Positions 1-6,605 of a stretch of 8,297 nucleotides of DNA are shown here, piece by piece; the stretch's first letter is position 1, and every line of letters starts with the position of its first letter. Where the stretch lies: positions 1-8,297 of the forward strand of contig JAADYY010000418.1 of assembly GCA_010092805.1 (NCBI GenBank), read 5' to 3'. Below the pieces are notes generated by a model. That model ran no database searches. It worked only from the letters and a program-made list of their open reading frames with translations, and was not told the DNA's origin. Both the position numbers and the translations under genes were made by a program. This DNA is from Chloroflexota bacterium (GTDB taxonomy: Bacteria > Chloroflexota > Anaerolineae > Aggregatilineales > Phototrophicaceae).

Positions 1-606
1 AAATGATCCGCTGGCCGTGCGCATCAGCCCGGCGAGATGCGCGCCGACCCCCAGCGCTGCGCCCAGATCATACGCCAGGCTGCGAATGTACGTGCCGGGG
101 CTGCACGTGACATCGAGCGTGACCTGCGGCGGCTGCCACGCGACCACCTCAAGCGCATGGATGTGCACCGGGCGGGGCGGGCGCTCAACGACTTCGCCCG
201 CGCGCGCCAGATCATACAGCTTACGCCCACCTTGCTTGATCGCGCTGTACATCGGCGGTACCTGCTCAAGCGCGCCGACGAAAGCCCCCAGCGCGTCACG
301 AACATCAGCCTCGCTCAGGTGATCGCTGGGACGCTGCGCTGTGATCTCACCTTCGGCGTCGTAGGTATCGGTCGTCACGCCCAGATGCACAACCGCCCGG
401 TAGCGTTTGGTGGTGTCCATCACATATTCGCTCAGCCGGGTCGCCGCACCCAGGCAAATCACGAGCACCCCCGTCGCCAAAGGATCGAGCGTACCCGCGT
501 GACCGATCTTCTTGATCTGCAAGCCGCGCCGCAGCTTGGCGACGACATCATGGCTTGTCCACCCCAACGGCTTGTCGATATTGAGGAAACCGAAAATGTC
601 ACCCAT
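1..606 (-). CDS. truB: tRNA pseudouridine(55) synthase TruB, N-terminal 202 residues (partial at left edge)
   Basis: TruB isomerises U55 in the T-loop of tRNAs to pseudouridine in the cytoplasm. The frame reads without a stop from ATG at 606 to the first base of the window, so the C-terminal third, including any PUA domain, lies outside. It opens with the family's N-terminal block (GFLNIDKPLGWTSHDVV, residues 6-22). Next comes the catalytic motif GHAGTLDPLATG (35-46), with the presumed nucleophile Asp41, and then KRYRAVVHLG around 77-86. A TYIRSLAYDLG block follows later in the fragment. The start codon lies inside the end of the upstream DHH-phosphoesterase gene (8-nt overlap), with no clear Shine-Dalgarno sequence, so translation is probably coupled. 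The rbfA/truB neighbourhood is the classic one. Identity is very secure; only completeness is unknown. Confidence 0.96.
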   Translation of the reverse strand, partial: MGDIFGFLNIDKPLGWTSHDVVAKLRRGLQIKKIGHAGTLDPLATGVLVICLGAATRLSEYVMDTTKRYRAVVHLGVTTDTYDAEGEITAQRPSDHLSEADVRDALGAFVGALEQVPPMYSAIKQGGRKLYDLARAGEVVERPPRPVHIHALEVVAWQPPQVTLDVTCSPGTYIRSLAYDLGAALGVGAHLAGLMRTASGSF

Positions 607-1609
607 GCGTTTCGGGGGTGCCCAACTCGTTTCGCTTGATTGCCTCCCGCAGCAGCTTGATCACACGCGGTTTGGCGACTTCCAGCGGGCCGTCGATGGT
701 CGCTCCGGCGGCCTGTTTGTGACCGCCGCCGCCCAGCGCCAGGGCAACCGCACCCACATCGTAACCCAGCGCACAGCGCATACTCAGCTCCACCCGGCCC
801 TGCGGCGTCTCTTTGAAGACCACCGCGATTTTGGCCTGCTCCACCTTCGCCAACTCGCTGACCAAACCGCCGTCGGTTGGCTCCGGGATGTTGGCACGCT
901 TGAAATCGTCTTTCGTGATCGTCGCCGAGATGATCGCGCCGTCGAGGTCGAGGTTTTGCAGCGCGTATTTCCACAGGTTAATCGTGCTGAAAGGTTTGCT
1001 TTCCAGCGTCCGCGCGACCGCCTCATGCAGCGATGCGCCCGCTTCCATCAAGCGCTGCGCCACTGTCAGTGTCTCCGGGCGCACGTTGCTGGTGCGGAAG
1101 CCGATGGTATCCGTGACCAAGCCGGTCAACAGCGGCTGCGCCACATCAACCGTCAATGGGTGTTCGAGCGCCACCAGCCAGTGATAGACGATCTCGGTCG
1201 CGGAGACGGCTTCCGGCAGCACCAAATGCACGTCGCCGAACATGGTGTTTGTGGGGTGATGATCCAGATTGATCACCATTTCGCTGTGCGCTCGACCGTA
1301 GGCACCCGCGCGACCTGTGCGCTCCTCATCGCTGGCATCCAACGAGATCATCAGCGCCCACTGCCCCTCCGTGAGATCCGCTTGTACCTGACCAGTGCCG
1401 GGCAGAAACTTCAGGTACTCTGGCACGCCGCCGTCCACCGCCGCCGTTACCGTTTTGCCGCGCTCACACAGCGCATTCGCCAGCCCCACCAGCGCCCCAA
1501 TGGCGTCGCCGTCCGGGTTGAGGTGTGTCACGAGCAAAATCGGCGCGGCAGCAGCAACCGCCTCGCTGGCTCGCGCCCAGTTCACATTAGTCGCGTTGAT
1601 CGTCGTCAT
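599..1609 (-). CDS. nrnA: DHH/DHHA1 family phosphoesterase, NrnA-like (oligoribonuclease / pAp phosphatase)
   Basis: This 336-aa protein has the two-domain DHH-DHHA1 layout. NrnA homologues degrade di- to short oligoribonucleotides and often dephosphorylate pAp in the cytoplasm. Visible motifs are THLNPDGDAIG (28-38, with metal ligands H29, D33 and D35), D91 in SLDASDEERTG, the namesake DHH at 116-118, and D167 in TGLVTDTIGFRTSN. The C-terminal DHHA1 RNA-binding loop GGGGHKQAAG is at 293-302. Length and motif order match NrnA rather than the larger RecJ. The chosen ATG overlaps the 3' end of rbfA by 23 nt; the same bases encode the acidic RbfA tail and MTTINATN here. An in-frame GTG at residue 9 is an alternative start. 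It sits between rbfA and truB, as in many Gram-positive-type clusters. The exact substrate cannot be told from sequence. Confidence 0.94.
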   Translation of the reverse strand: MTTINATNVNWARASEAVAAAAPILLVTHLNPDGDAIGALVGLANALCERGKTVTAAVDGGVPEYLKFLPGTGQVQADLTEGQWALMISLDASDEERTGRAGAYGRAHSEMVINLDHHPTNTMFGDVHLVLPEAVSATEIVYHWLVALEHPLTVDVAQPLLTGLVTDTIGFRTSNVRPETLTVAQRLMEAGASLHEAVARTLESKPFSTINLWKYALQNLDLDGAIISATITKDDFKRANIPEPTDGGLVSELAKVEQAKIAVVFKETPQGRVELSMRCALGYDVGAVALALGGGGHKQAAGATIDGPLEVAKPRVIKLLREAIKRNELGTPETHG

Positions 1610-1955
1610 CTTCTGGCGGAATATCCAGTTCTGAAATCAGCTGATTGATGCGTTCGCCGCGATCCAAGCTGGCGTCCCAGATGAAGAAGAGTTCCGGCGT
1701 CTTACGCAGCCGCACCCGTTTCCCCACCTCGCGGCGCAAAAATCCGTTGGCGTGCGCCAGGGCCAACATGACCTCTTTTTGACGTTCCTCCTCGCCAAGC
1801 GCGTTTACCCACACCTTGGCGTACTGCATTTCCAAGTCAAGCTCAACCTCAGTGACCGTCAACCCGTACAGGCGCGGGTCGGAGACCTCGCGCAGCAGCA
1901 GCTCACTGAGAATCTGGCGGATGCGCCCGCCCATGCGATCTTGTTTGATGCTCAT
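1587..1955 (-). CDS. rbfA: 30S ribosome-binding factor A (RbfA)
   Basis: RbfA is a small single KH-fold protein that binds immature 30S subunits and assists 16S rRNA 5'-end maturation, notably in the cold. The predicted 122-aa product starts MSIKQDRMGGRIRQILSELL and continues with the family-typical REVSDPRLYGLTVTEVEL and a later YAKVWVN strand. The LRKTPELFFIWDASLDRG segment precedes the C-terminal helix, and the tail is acidic (PPEDDDDQRD). The reading frame is open for 44 further codons upstream, to 2087, but that extension is unlike RbfA. A strong AGAGGA sits 6 nt before the ATG at 1955, so that start was chosen. The gene is 144 nt downstream of infB and overlaps the nrnA-like gene by 23 nt. 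Confidence 0.95.
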   Translation of the reverse strand: MSIKQDRMGGRIRQILSELLLREVSDPRLYGLTVTEVELDLEMQYAKVWVNALGEEERQKEVMLALAHANGFLRREVGKRVRLRKTPELFFIWDASLDRGERINQLISELDIPPEDDDDQRD

Positions 1956-1961
1956 CCGAAT

Positions 1962-1967
1962 TCCTCT
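1962..1967 (-). promoter_or_regulatory. Shine-Dalgarno sequence of rbfA
   Basis: The minus strand reads AGAGGA, then 6 nt, then the ATG at 1955. This decides the rbfA start against the longer in-frame extension, whose extra residues do not look like RbfA. Confidence 0.75.
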
Positions 1968-1985
1968 GTGCAAAAGTTGTGTTTT

Positions 1986-2023
1986 GGAACGGAAACAGCC
2001 CAGACCGAAACTGTTTGCGTTCC
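1986..2023 (-). repeat. Inverted repeat in the infB-rbfA spacer (leader hairpin)
   Basis: Arms at 1986-1998 and 2011-2023 are complementary at 12 of 13 positions (one central mismatch) around a 12-nt loop. In the minus-strand transcript the arms read GGAACGCAAACAG and CTGTTTCCGTTCC. A shorter C-AAAA / TTTT-G fold follows at 1971-1986. There is no T run directly after the stem, so a classical intrinsic terminator is unlikely. A processing site, partial attenuator or mRNA stabiliser ahead of rbfA is possible; function is inferred only. Confidence 0.6.
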
Positions 2024-2099
2024 GCTCTGAGCTGTTCAAGCATGATTGATCATTTCTCCACAGCGTTCGAGGATCAACCCTAAACACTGGGGCAACCGG

Positions 2100-3905
2100 T
2101 TAGCTTACGCGCTCGGTCACGAAGAACTCAATGCGGTCGCCTTCCTGATAGGCTTCAAAATCGGCCAGGCCAACGCCGCACTCAAACCCGGAGCGAACTT
2201 CGCGGACATCCTCGGTCATGCGCTTGAGCGAACTCACCGCCACACTTTCGACGACGGTTTTATTGCCGCGCTTCACCCGCGCACGTGCGTTGCGCCGCGC
2301 TTCGCCCTCTATCACCATACACCCGGCAATCGAACCGATCTTGGCGATGCGGAAGACCTGGCGCACTTCGGCCACACCAATCACGCGGTCTTCATACACC
2401 GGCTCAAGCATACCTTCCAGCGCCAGTTCAATGTCTTCCAGCAGCTTGTAGATGACATTGTACTTGCGGATCTCGACGCCGTGTGTCTCCGCTGAACGCT
2501 GCGCTGCGGAGTCGACGCTGACATCGAAACCGATGATAATCGCGCCTGAGGTCGCGGCCAGCATCACATCGCTTTCGCTGATGTTGCCGACTTCCGACGA
2601 GAGAATACGAATGCCGATGCCTTCGCTGTTGTTTTCCTCAAGCTCACGCAGCGAGTCGACGATGGGCTGCAACGAACCCTGCACATCGACCTTGATGATC
2701 AGCGTGAGTTCCTTTGTTTCGCCCGCGTTGAACTGTGCGAACAGGTCATCGAGCGAGAACGCTGCCCGTGTCGAGGAGTCTTGGGCCGCCTGTTCCGCTT
2801 CCTTGCGCTCGCTGACGATGCTGCGCGCGGTCTTTTCGTTCTTGACGCTCTCGAAAGTGTCACCCGCCTGCGGCAGATCATGCAAGCCGAGCACTGCCAC
2901 CGGCGTTGACGGCCCAGCGACCTTGACCTGCTTGCCACTTTCGTCAAACATCGCGCGGATGCGCCCATAGGTGGTGCCCGCGACGATTTCGTCGCCGCGC
3001 TTCAACGAGCCGTTGAGCACCAGCAGCGTCGTCACCACGCCACGACTGCGATCAACCTCAGCTTCCAGCACCGCACCGCTGCCGCCTGTGTTTGGGTTGG
3101 CGACAATGTCGCTGTCTTCTGCGACCAGCGTGATCGCTTCCAGCAAATCATCAATGCCATCCCCTTGCAGCGCCGCAACGGGGACAACCATCGTATCGCC
3201 GTCCCATTCATCGGGCACCAACCCCAGCTCAGAAATTTGCTGCTTAACCATTTCAGGGTTCGAGTTGCGCTTGTCCACCTTCGTGATCGCCACGACAATG
3301 GGCACATTGGCCGCGCGCGCGTGATTGAGCGCTTCGCGTGTGGTTGGCATCACACCGTCGTCTGCGGCAACCACCAACACGACAATATCCGCACCCTGCG
3401 CACCGCGTGCGCGCATGGCCGTAAACGCCTCGTGACCCGGTGTGTCTAAAAAGGTGATTTCCTGACCGTTGTGGGACACTCGGTAAGCACCGATGCCCTG
3501 CGTGATGCCACCCGCTTCGCCTTCGGCAACTTTTGTCTTGCGGATGGTGTCGAGTAGCGTGGTCTTACCGTGATCAACGTGACCGAGGATGGTAACGATG
3601 GGCGCGCGCACATTGAGGTTTTCCGCTTTCTCCTTGGCGTAAACCCGACGCCAGGTTTGCGCGGTTTCGGCGCGCTTCTCGCGCTCGGCCTGAGCAGCAG
3701 CGGCGCTGGCCGACTGCGCCTCAAAGCCCAACTCTTCCACCACAATCGCTGCGGTGTCGTAGTCGATTTGCTGATTGATGGATGCCATGATCCCGTTGGC
3801 AATGAGTTTCTTCATCACCTCAATCGGGCTGGCATCGATGAGTTCCGCCAATTCGCGGACGGTCAGATAATCCGGGACCATTATTGCCTGTCGTTCTTGT
3901 GCCAT
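2100..3905 (-). CDS. infB: Translation initiation factor IF-2 (short form)
   Basis: IF-2 is the GTPase that brings fMet-tRNA to the 30S subunit and promotes 70S joining. The 601-aa product begins with a single N-terminal helical module (about 10-60, [20 protein letters not shown]) and a short charged linker, then the G domain. G1 is GHVDHGKT (108-115), the switch I block is [10 protein letters not shown] (132-141), and G3 is DTPGHEAF (154-161). The G4 position reads TKVD (208-211) instead of the usual NKxD, and the G5 position reads AAL where SAx is common. Domains II-IV follow, including [30 protein letters not shown] and [10 protein letters not shown], and the fMet-tRNA-binding C-terminal domain ends near FFVTERVS. 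The protein lacks the long repetitive N-terminus of the enterobacterial form. AGGAG lies 9 nt before the chosen ATG; an alternative ATG at residue 9 has no such site. Confidence 0.97.
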   Translation of the reverse strand: MAQERQAIMVPDYLTVRELAELIDASPIEVMKKLIANGIMASINQQIDYDTAAIVVEELGFEAQSASAAAAQAEREKRAETAQTWRRVYAKEKAENLNVRAPIVTILGHVDHGKTTLLDTIRKTKVAEGEAGGITQGIGAYRVSHNGQEITFLDTPGHEAFTAMRARGAQGADIVVLVVAADDGVMPTTREALNHARAANVPIVVAITKVDKRNSNPEMVKQQISELGLVPDEWDGDTMVVPVAALQGDGIDDLLEAITLVAEDSDIVANPNTGGSGAVLEAEVDRSRGVVTTLLVLNGSLKRGDEIVAGTTYGRIRAMFDESGKQVKVAGPSTPVAVLGLHDLPQAGDTFESVKNEKTARSIVSERKEAEQAAQDSSTRAAFSLDDLFAQFNAGETKELTLIIKVDVQGSLQPIVDSLRELEENNSEGIGIRILSSEVGNISESDVMLAATSGAIIIGFDVSVDSAAQRSAETHGVEIRKYNVIYKLLEDIELALEGMLEPVYEDRVIGVAEVRQVFRIAKIGSIAGCMVIEGEARRNARARVKRGNKTVVESVAVSSLKRMTEDVREVRSGFECGVGLADFEAYQEGDRIEFFVTERVS

Positions 3906-3914
3906 CGTTTGTTT

Positions 3915-3919
3915 CTCCT
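3915..3919 (-). promoter_or_regulatory. Shine-Dalgarno sequence of infB
   Basis: The minus strand reads AGGAG, with 9 nt before the ATG at 3905. This favours MAQERQ as the N-terminus over the internal methionine at residue 9. Confidence 0.7.
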
Positions 3920-3928
3920 ACAGCATCA

Positions 3929-3977
3929 CGATGGGCCAGGCTCAAACCGGATTATGCGGAAACTGCCTCACCCATCG
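3929..3977 (-). repeat. Imperfect inverted repeat in the ylxR-infB spacer (infB leader)
   Basis: Plus-strand arms CGATGGGCCAGGC (3929-3941) and GCCTCACCCATCG (3965-3977) pair as 7 bp plus 4 bp around a 2x2 internal loop. The 23-nt apical region contains a further 3-bp CCG/CGG fold. The element ends about 10 nt before the infB Shine-Dalgarno sequence in transcript order, so it could influence infB translation or readthrough. No T run follows. The structure is seen; the role is inferred. Confidence 0.45.
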
Positions 3978-4014
3978 CAGTCATGGATAGATGTGTGATA
4001 CAAAAACTGAAAAC

Positions 4015-4296
4015 TCATGATGACGGCCCTGATTGGCGTAGCTGCGCGCGGGTCTCAGGGGTCAAAGTGGTGCGCAACGCTTTCGCCAGTACCTCACTGG
4101 CGGCAGCGCGTTCCCAACATGTGGGGTTGTCGCATAAGTAAGCGCCGCGCCCGTTACGCTTACCGCTCAAGTCGATCTCGACACCTTGTTCTGTGCGCAC
4201 AACCCGGGTGAGCGTTCGCTTCCCGGCTTGCTGACGACAGACCACACACGTGCGGATGGGCACGTGCTTCCGGGGTGGGTTGGGCCTAGCGCTCAT
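4015..4296 (-). CDS. ylxR: YlxR/RnpM family RNA-binding protein
   Basis: This 93-aa basic protein belongs to the YlxR (DUF448) family, which almost always lies between nusA and infB. In Bacillus-type bacteria the family has been linked to RNase P modulation (name RnpM) and RNA binding. The N-terminus is rich in Pro, Arg and Lys. The hallmarks are IRTCVVCRQQ (14-23) and NGRGAYLCDNPTC (48-60), with four cysteines at 17, 20, 55 and 60 that could form a small metal site. A short helical C-terminus (LAKALRTTLTPETRAQLR) completes it. The ATG is 5 nt after the nusA stop and has no visible Shine-Dalgarno sequence, which suggests coupling to nusA translation. A 109-nt spacer separates it from infB. 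Family assignment is firm; the function in this organism is by analogy. Confidence 0.93.
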   Translation of the reverse strand: MSARPNPPRKHVPIRTCVVCRQQAGKRTLTRVVRTEQGVEIDLSGKRNGRGAYLCDNPTCWERAAASEVLAKALRTTLTPETRAQLRQSGPSS

Positions 4297-4301
4297 GATC
4301 G

Positions 4302-6335
4302 CTAACTATCCCAGTCATCTTCGCGTTCGCGGTTCCCCTTGCGCCGTCGTTTGACGACGACGCCGCCAACTTCCTCGTCATAAACAAGCTGACGGCCCTT
4401 CTTCTTCTTCTTGCTGGCCTCAGCACGTTTGCGCTTAGATTGTTCGTCCGAGTCGGACTCGCTTTCGCTGTAGTAATCGTCAACCGCCGCTTCGAAATCA
4501 ACGTCAGCCTCGGTTTGTTCGGCTGGCGCTTGCTGGGGTCGTTGGGCCGGCTGCCTGCTTGGCGTCACAGGGGCAACTTCGGGGGCATCCACCTCTTCAA
4601 CGACGACCGGTTCCGGTTCCACCACTGCGGTTGGCTCGGCCACCGCTTCCGGCGCTGGCTCCAATTCGGTCGTTGTCACTTCCGCCATCGGCGCTTCGGC
4701 GGGCGGCGCTTCATCGACAGGGGCTTGGATGGGTTCTTCAATGGGTTCTTCAATGGGTTCTTGGGCGGGTTCTTGGGTGGGTTCTTCGACGGGTTCTTCG
4801 ACAGGCTGCTGCTCATCCACCTCAGCAACCAGCAAATCATCCGGAATCACAACAGCATCAAGCGCCACCTGCACCATTTGGAGTGCGTCGGCTGGGCAAT
4901 CACGGAGCATTTGCTGCAAGCGATTCTCGTCAAGCAGGAAGCGCCACATCACCTCACCGACGTTTTCCAATGGCCTGAGCGCATCCATGATCGATTCAGG
5001 CAAGTCGAGTGTTTCAACGGACAGTTGGAAAACTGCTGGCGGCAGCGTGCTCTTGACTGCGTTGATCTCGGCGAGCCGTGCCTCACGGGCCGCTTCACGC
5101 GCGGCCATGATCAACCGCTGCGCAGTATCGGCGAATTGGGCCAGCGTCGTGAACTCTTCCGGCATAACCGCTTTGTTGGCCGCCCGCTTGTCGATGATCC
5201 GGCGGACATCGTCCAGCAGATCAGTGTAATCAACTTCCAGGGCTTTCAGCGGCGGTTTGCTCAGCCCTTCGAGCGCTTCCTGAACAGCCTCAGTCACGCT
5301 CTTGATGTCGATGCGCCAGCCTGTGAGCTTGGCCGCCAAGCGGGCATTCTGCCCTTCGCGCCCAATGGCGAGCGAGAGCTGCTCGTCCGGCACAATCACC
5401 ACTGCCGTCCGCCCGTTATCGAAATCATCTTCCAAATAGACCCCGCTCACCCGCGCCGGACTCAGCGCTTTGGCGATGAAGACTTCCTGGTTGGGGTTCC
5501 ATTCGATAACGTCGATTTTTTCTTCGTGCAGCTCTTTAACGATATTCTGGATGCGAATGCCGCGCATCCCGACGCAAGCCCCCACCGGGTCAATGCCCTC
5601 TTGCAGCGCAGCGACCGCCACTTTTGATCGATAGCCGGCCTCGCGCGCGATATTTTTGATCTCCACCTGACCGTTGAAGATCTCTGGGACTTCAAATTCG
5701 AGCAAGCGCCGCAGCATATTGCGGTGGCTGCGGCTGGCAATGATCTGCGGGCCACGGCTGCTGCGCTTGACTTCCATGATGTAGATGCGAATCTTGTCGT
5801 GCGGCTTGTAGCGTTCGCCGGGGATTTGCTGGGCACGCGGCAGAATCGCCTCAGCACGGCCCAGGCTGACCGTCACCATGTTGGCGTTGATGCTCTGCAC
5901 CAAACCGTTGACGATTTCGCCTTCCCGCCCAACAAACTCTTCGTACAGCGAGTTGCGCTCCGCTTCCCGAATCTTCTGCAGGATGACTTGTTTGGCCGTC
6001 TGCGCGGCAATGCGCCCAAACTTTTTGGTGGTGCCTTCGGCCTGCACCATCACCATGTCACCCAGGTTGGCTTCCGGCTCGTAGTAACGGGCTTTTTCCA
6101 ACTCGACCTCAGTGCGTTTGTCCTGCACTTGATCGACGACTTCCTTTTCGACGAAGATTCGCGCGCGGCCTGTATTGAGATCAAAATTCGCCTCAACACG
6201 CTGGGATGAGCCAACCCCCGCATCGCGTCGATAGGCGGAGACTAAAGCCGTGCTCAACGCCTCCAGCACGGTTTCGCGCGGGAGCGCACGCAGTTCCGCA
6301 ATCTCATTGAAGGCGACTTCGAACTCGCTTTTCAT
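4302..6335 (-). CDS. nusA: Transcription termination/antitermination protein NusA with long C-terminal extension
   Basis: NusA binds RNA polymerase and nascent RNA and controls pausing, termination and rRNA antitermination. The 677-aa protein has the N-terminal polymerase-binding domain (1-125), an S1 domain (about 137-191), KH1 (about 200-280, [19 protein letters not shown]) and KH2 (about 285-345, [20 protein letters not shown]). Residues 438-492 ([13 protein letters not shown] and following) may be a degenerate helix-hairpin-helix module like the NusA acidic-repeat or alpha-CTD fold; this is tentative. From about 505 the protein becomes a Pro/Glu/Ala-rich linker with EEP/QEP repeats (511-536). 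It ends in an acidic SESESDSDE stretch and a Lys/Arg-rich tail (633-673, including [18 protein letters not shown]). Core NusA is usually 350-500 aa, so the extension is large. GGGAG lies 14 nt before the ATG, which is rather distant; the start fits the family N-terminus ([13 protein letters not shown]). Confidence 0.96.
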   Translation of the reverse strand: MKSEFEVAFNEIAELRALPRETVLEALSTALVSAYRRDAGVGSSQRVEANFDLNTGRARIFVEKEVVDQVQDKRTEVELEKARYYEPEANLGDMVMVQAEGTTKKFGRIAAQTAKQVILQKIREAERNSLYEEFVGREGEIVNGLVQSINANMVTVSLGRAEAILPRAQQIPGERYKPHDKIRIYIMEVKRSSRGPQIIASRSHRNMLRRLLEFEVPEIFNGQVEIKNIAREAGYRSKVAVAALQEGIDPVGACVGMRGIRIQNIVKELHEEKIDVIEWNPNQEVFIAKALSPARVSGVYLEDDFDNGRTAVVIVPDEQLSLAIGREGQNARLAAKLTGWRIDIKSVTEAVQEALEGLSKPPLKALEVDYTDLLDDVRRIIDKRAANKAVMPEEFTTLAQFADTAQRLIMAAREAAREARLAEINAVKSTLPPAVFQLSVETLDLPESIMDALRPLENVGEVMWRFLLDENRLQQMLRDCPADALQMVQVALDAVVIPDDLLVAEVDEQQPVEEPVEEPTQEPAQEPIEEPIEEPIQAPVDEAPPAEAPMAEVTTTELEPAPEAVAEPTAVVEPEPVVVEEVDAPEVAPVTPSRQPAQRPQQAPAEQTEADVDFEAAVDDYYSESESDSDEQSKRKRAEASKKKKKGRQLVYDEEVGGVVVKRRRKGNREREDDWDS
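4729..4800 (-). repeat. 12-bp tandem repeat within nusA (EEP/QEP-coding)
   Basis: Six 12-bp units starting at 4729, 4741, 4753, 4765, 4777 and 4789 share the core GGGTTCTT on the plus strand. The first two are identical (ATGGGTTCTTCA), the others differ by 2-4 bases, and a decayed seventh follows at 4801. Each unit encodes four residues of the form xEEP or xQEP in the NusA linker. The in-frame 12-bp period means copy number can vary without frameshift. Confidence 0.85.
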
Positions 6336-6400
6336 TTGCTTTCTTTATTCTCCCGTTGGGATTTTGGGGATAGGTTGGGTGTTTGAAACCCTTGAGAACC

Positions 6401-6425
6401 AAAAAATGGGTTAAACAACCCATTT
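6401..6425 (-). terminator. Terminator-like hairpin with T run in the nusA leader
   Basis: The minus strand reads AAATGGGTT, loop GTTT, then AACCCATTT running into six Ts. This is a perfect 9-bp stem (6404-6412 with 6417-6425) followed at once by the T run, the form of an intrinsic terminator. Only three of the nine pairs are G-C, so strength may be modest. It lies after the predicted nusA promoter and about 65 nt before the nusA ATG. It could end the upstream NHL transcript, act as an attenuator of nusA, or protect the mRNA 5' end. Confidence 0.55.
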
Positions 6426-6437
6426 CTTTGCTTGCAT

Positions 6438-6467
6438 ATTTTACCATAGCCGCCCGGCTGATGGCAA
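6438..6467 (-). promoter_or_regulatory. Predicted sigma-70-type promoter for the nusA operon
   Basis: The minus strand has TTGCCA (6467-6462, 5 of 6 consensus bases), an 18-bp spacer and TAAAAT (6443-6438, 5 of 6). Transcription would start near 6431-6433, giving a leader of roughly 96-98 nt before nusA. The position in the only long spacer before the cluster supports it; it is a pattern match only. Confidence 0.55.
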
Positions 6468-6507
6468 GCGAGAATTCCGCCGCGCGCCCTGATCTGTTAA
6501 GCGCAGC

Positions 6508-6521
6508 GAAAGTGTGCTTTC
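6508..6521 (-). repeat. Small hairpin, third of the cluster behind the NHL gene
   Basis: GAAAG and CTTTC form a 5-bp stem around a 4-nt loop. It directly abuts the larger inverted repeat at 6521-6560, sharing one base. It is minor on its own and is listed because the three hairpins are stacked without gaps. Confidence 0.35.
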
Positions 6522-6560
6522 ACCAACACGGACAGGCACAACTTATGTGCTGTGTTGGTG
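6521..6560 (-). repeat. Two-tier inverted repeat downstream of the NHL gene
   Basis: Outer arms CACCAACAC (6521-6529) and GTGTTGGTG (6552-6560) are perfect complements. Inner arms GCACA (6536-6540) and TGTGC (6546-6550) are also perfect, with a 5-nt apical loop and an asymmetric internal loop. No T run follows in either direction. It may be a 3'-UTR RNA structure, a protein-binding site or a remnant of an extragenic repeat. Confidence 0.6.
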
Positions 6561-6561
6561 T

Positions 6562-6594
6562 GCTGCGCCCCTCCGAAGCGATGAGGGGCGCAGC
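6562..6594 (-). terminator. GC-rich hairpin just after the NHL-protein stop codon
   Basis: A perfect 12-bp stem (GCTGCGCCCCTC at 6562-6573 with GAGGGGCGCAGC at 6583-6594) and a 9-nt loop begin 11 nt after the stop codon. Location and stability suggest a transcript 3' end or RNase barrier. The T run of a canonical intrinsic terminator is absent, so it may work with Rho or as an mRNA stabiliser. Confidence 0.55.
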
Positions 6595-6605
6595 CGTGCT
6601 TACGG

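Noticed and set aside
512..1648. Long plus-strand open frame (378 codons) opposite the nrnA-like gene
   Set aside because: It is antisense to a gene with complete catalytic motifs, has a His/Arg/Gln-rich composition typical of reverse-strand shadows, and matches no family I recognise.
2042..2053. Palindrome ATGAT-TG-ATCAT in the infB-rbfA spacer as an operator
   Set aside because: It is too short and A/T-rich to support a specific regulator, and no associated promoter was found.
1956..2087. 44-codon N-terminal extension of rbfA
   Set aside because: The extra residues are unlike RbfA, they span an inverted repeat, and a strong Shine-Dalgarno sequence marks the internal ATG at 1955.
4729..4812. 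Short regularly spaced repeats that could suggest a CRISPR array
   Set aside because: Units are directly adjacent 12-mers without spacers and lie in frame within nusA.
4440..5627. Long plus-strand open frame (395 codons) opposite nusA, with Gly/Phe-rich repeats
   Set aside because: The repeats are the reverse reading of the EEP-coding 12-bp units; no start signal or recognisable domain is present.
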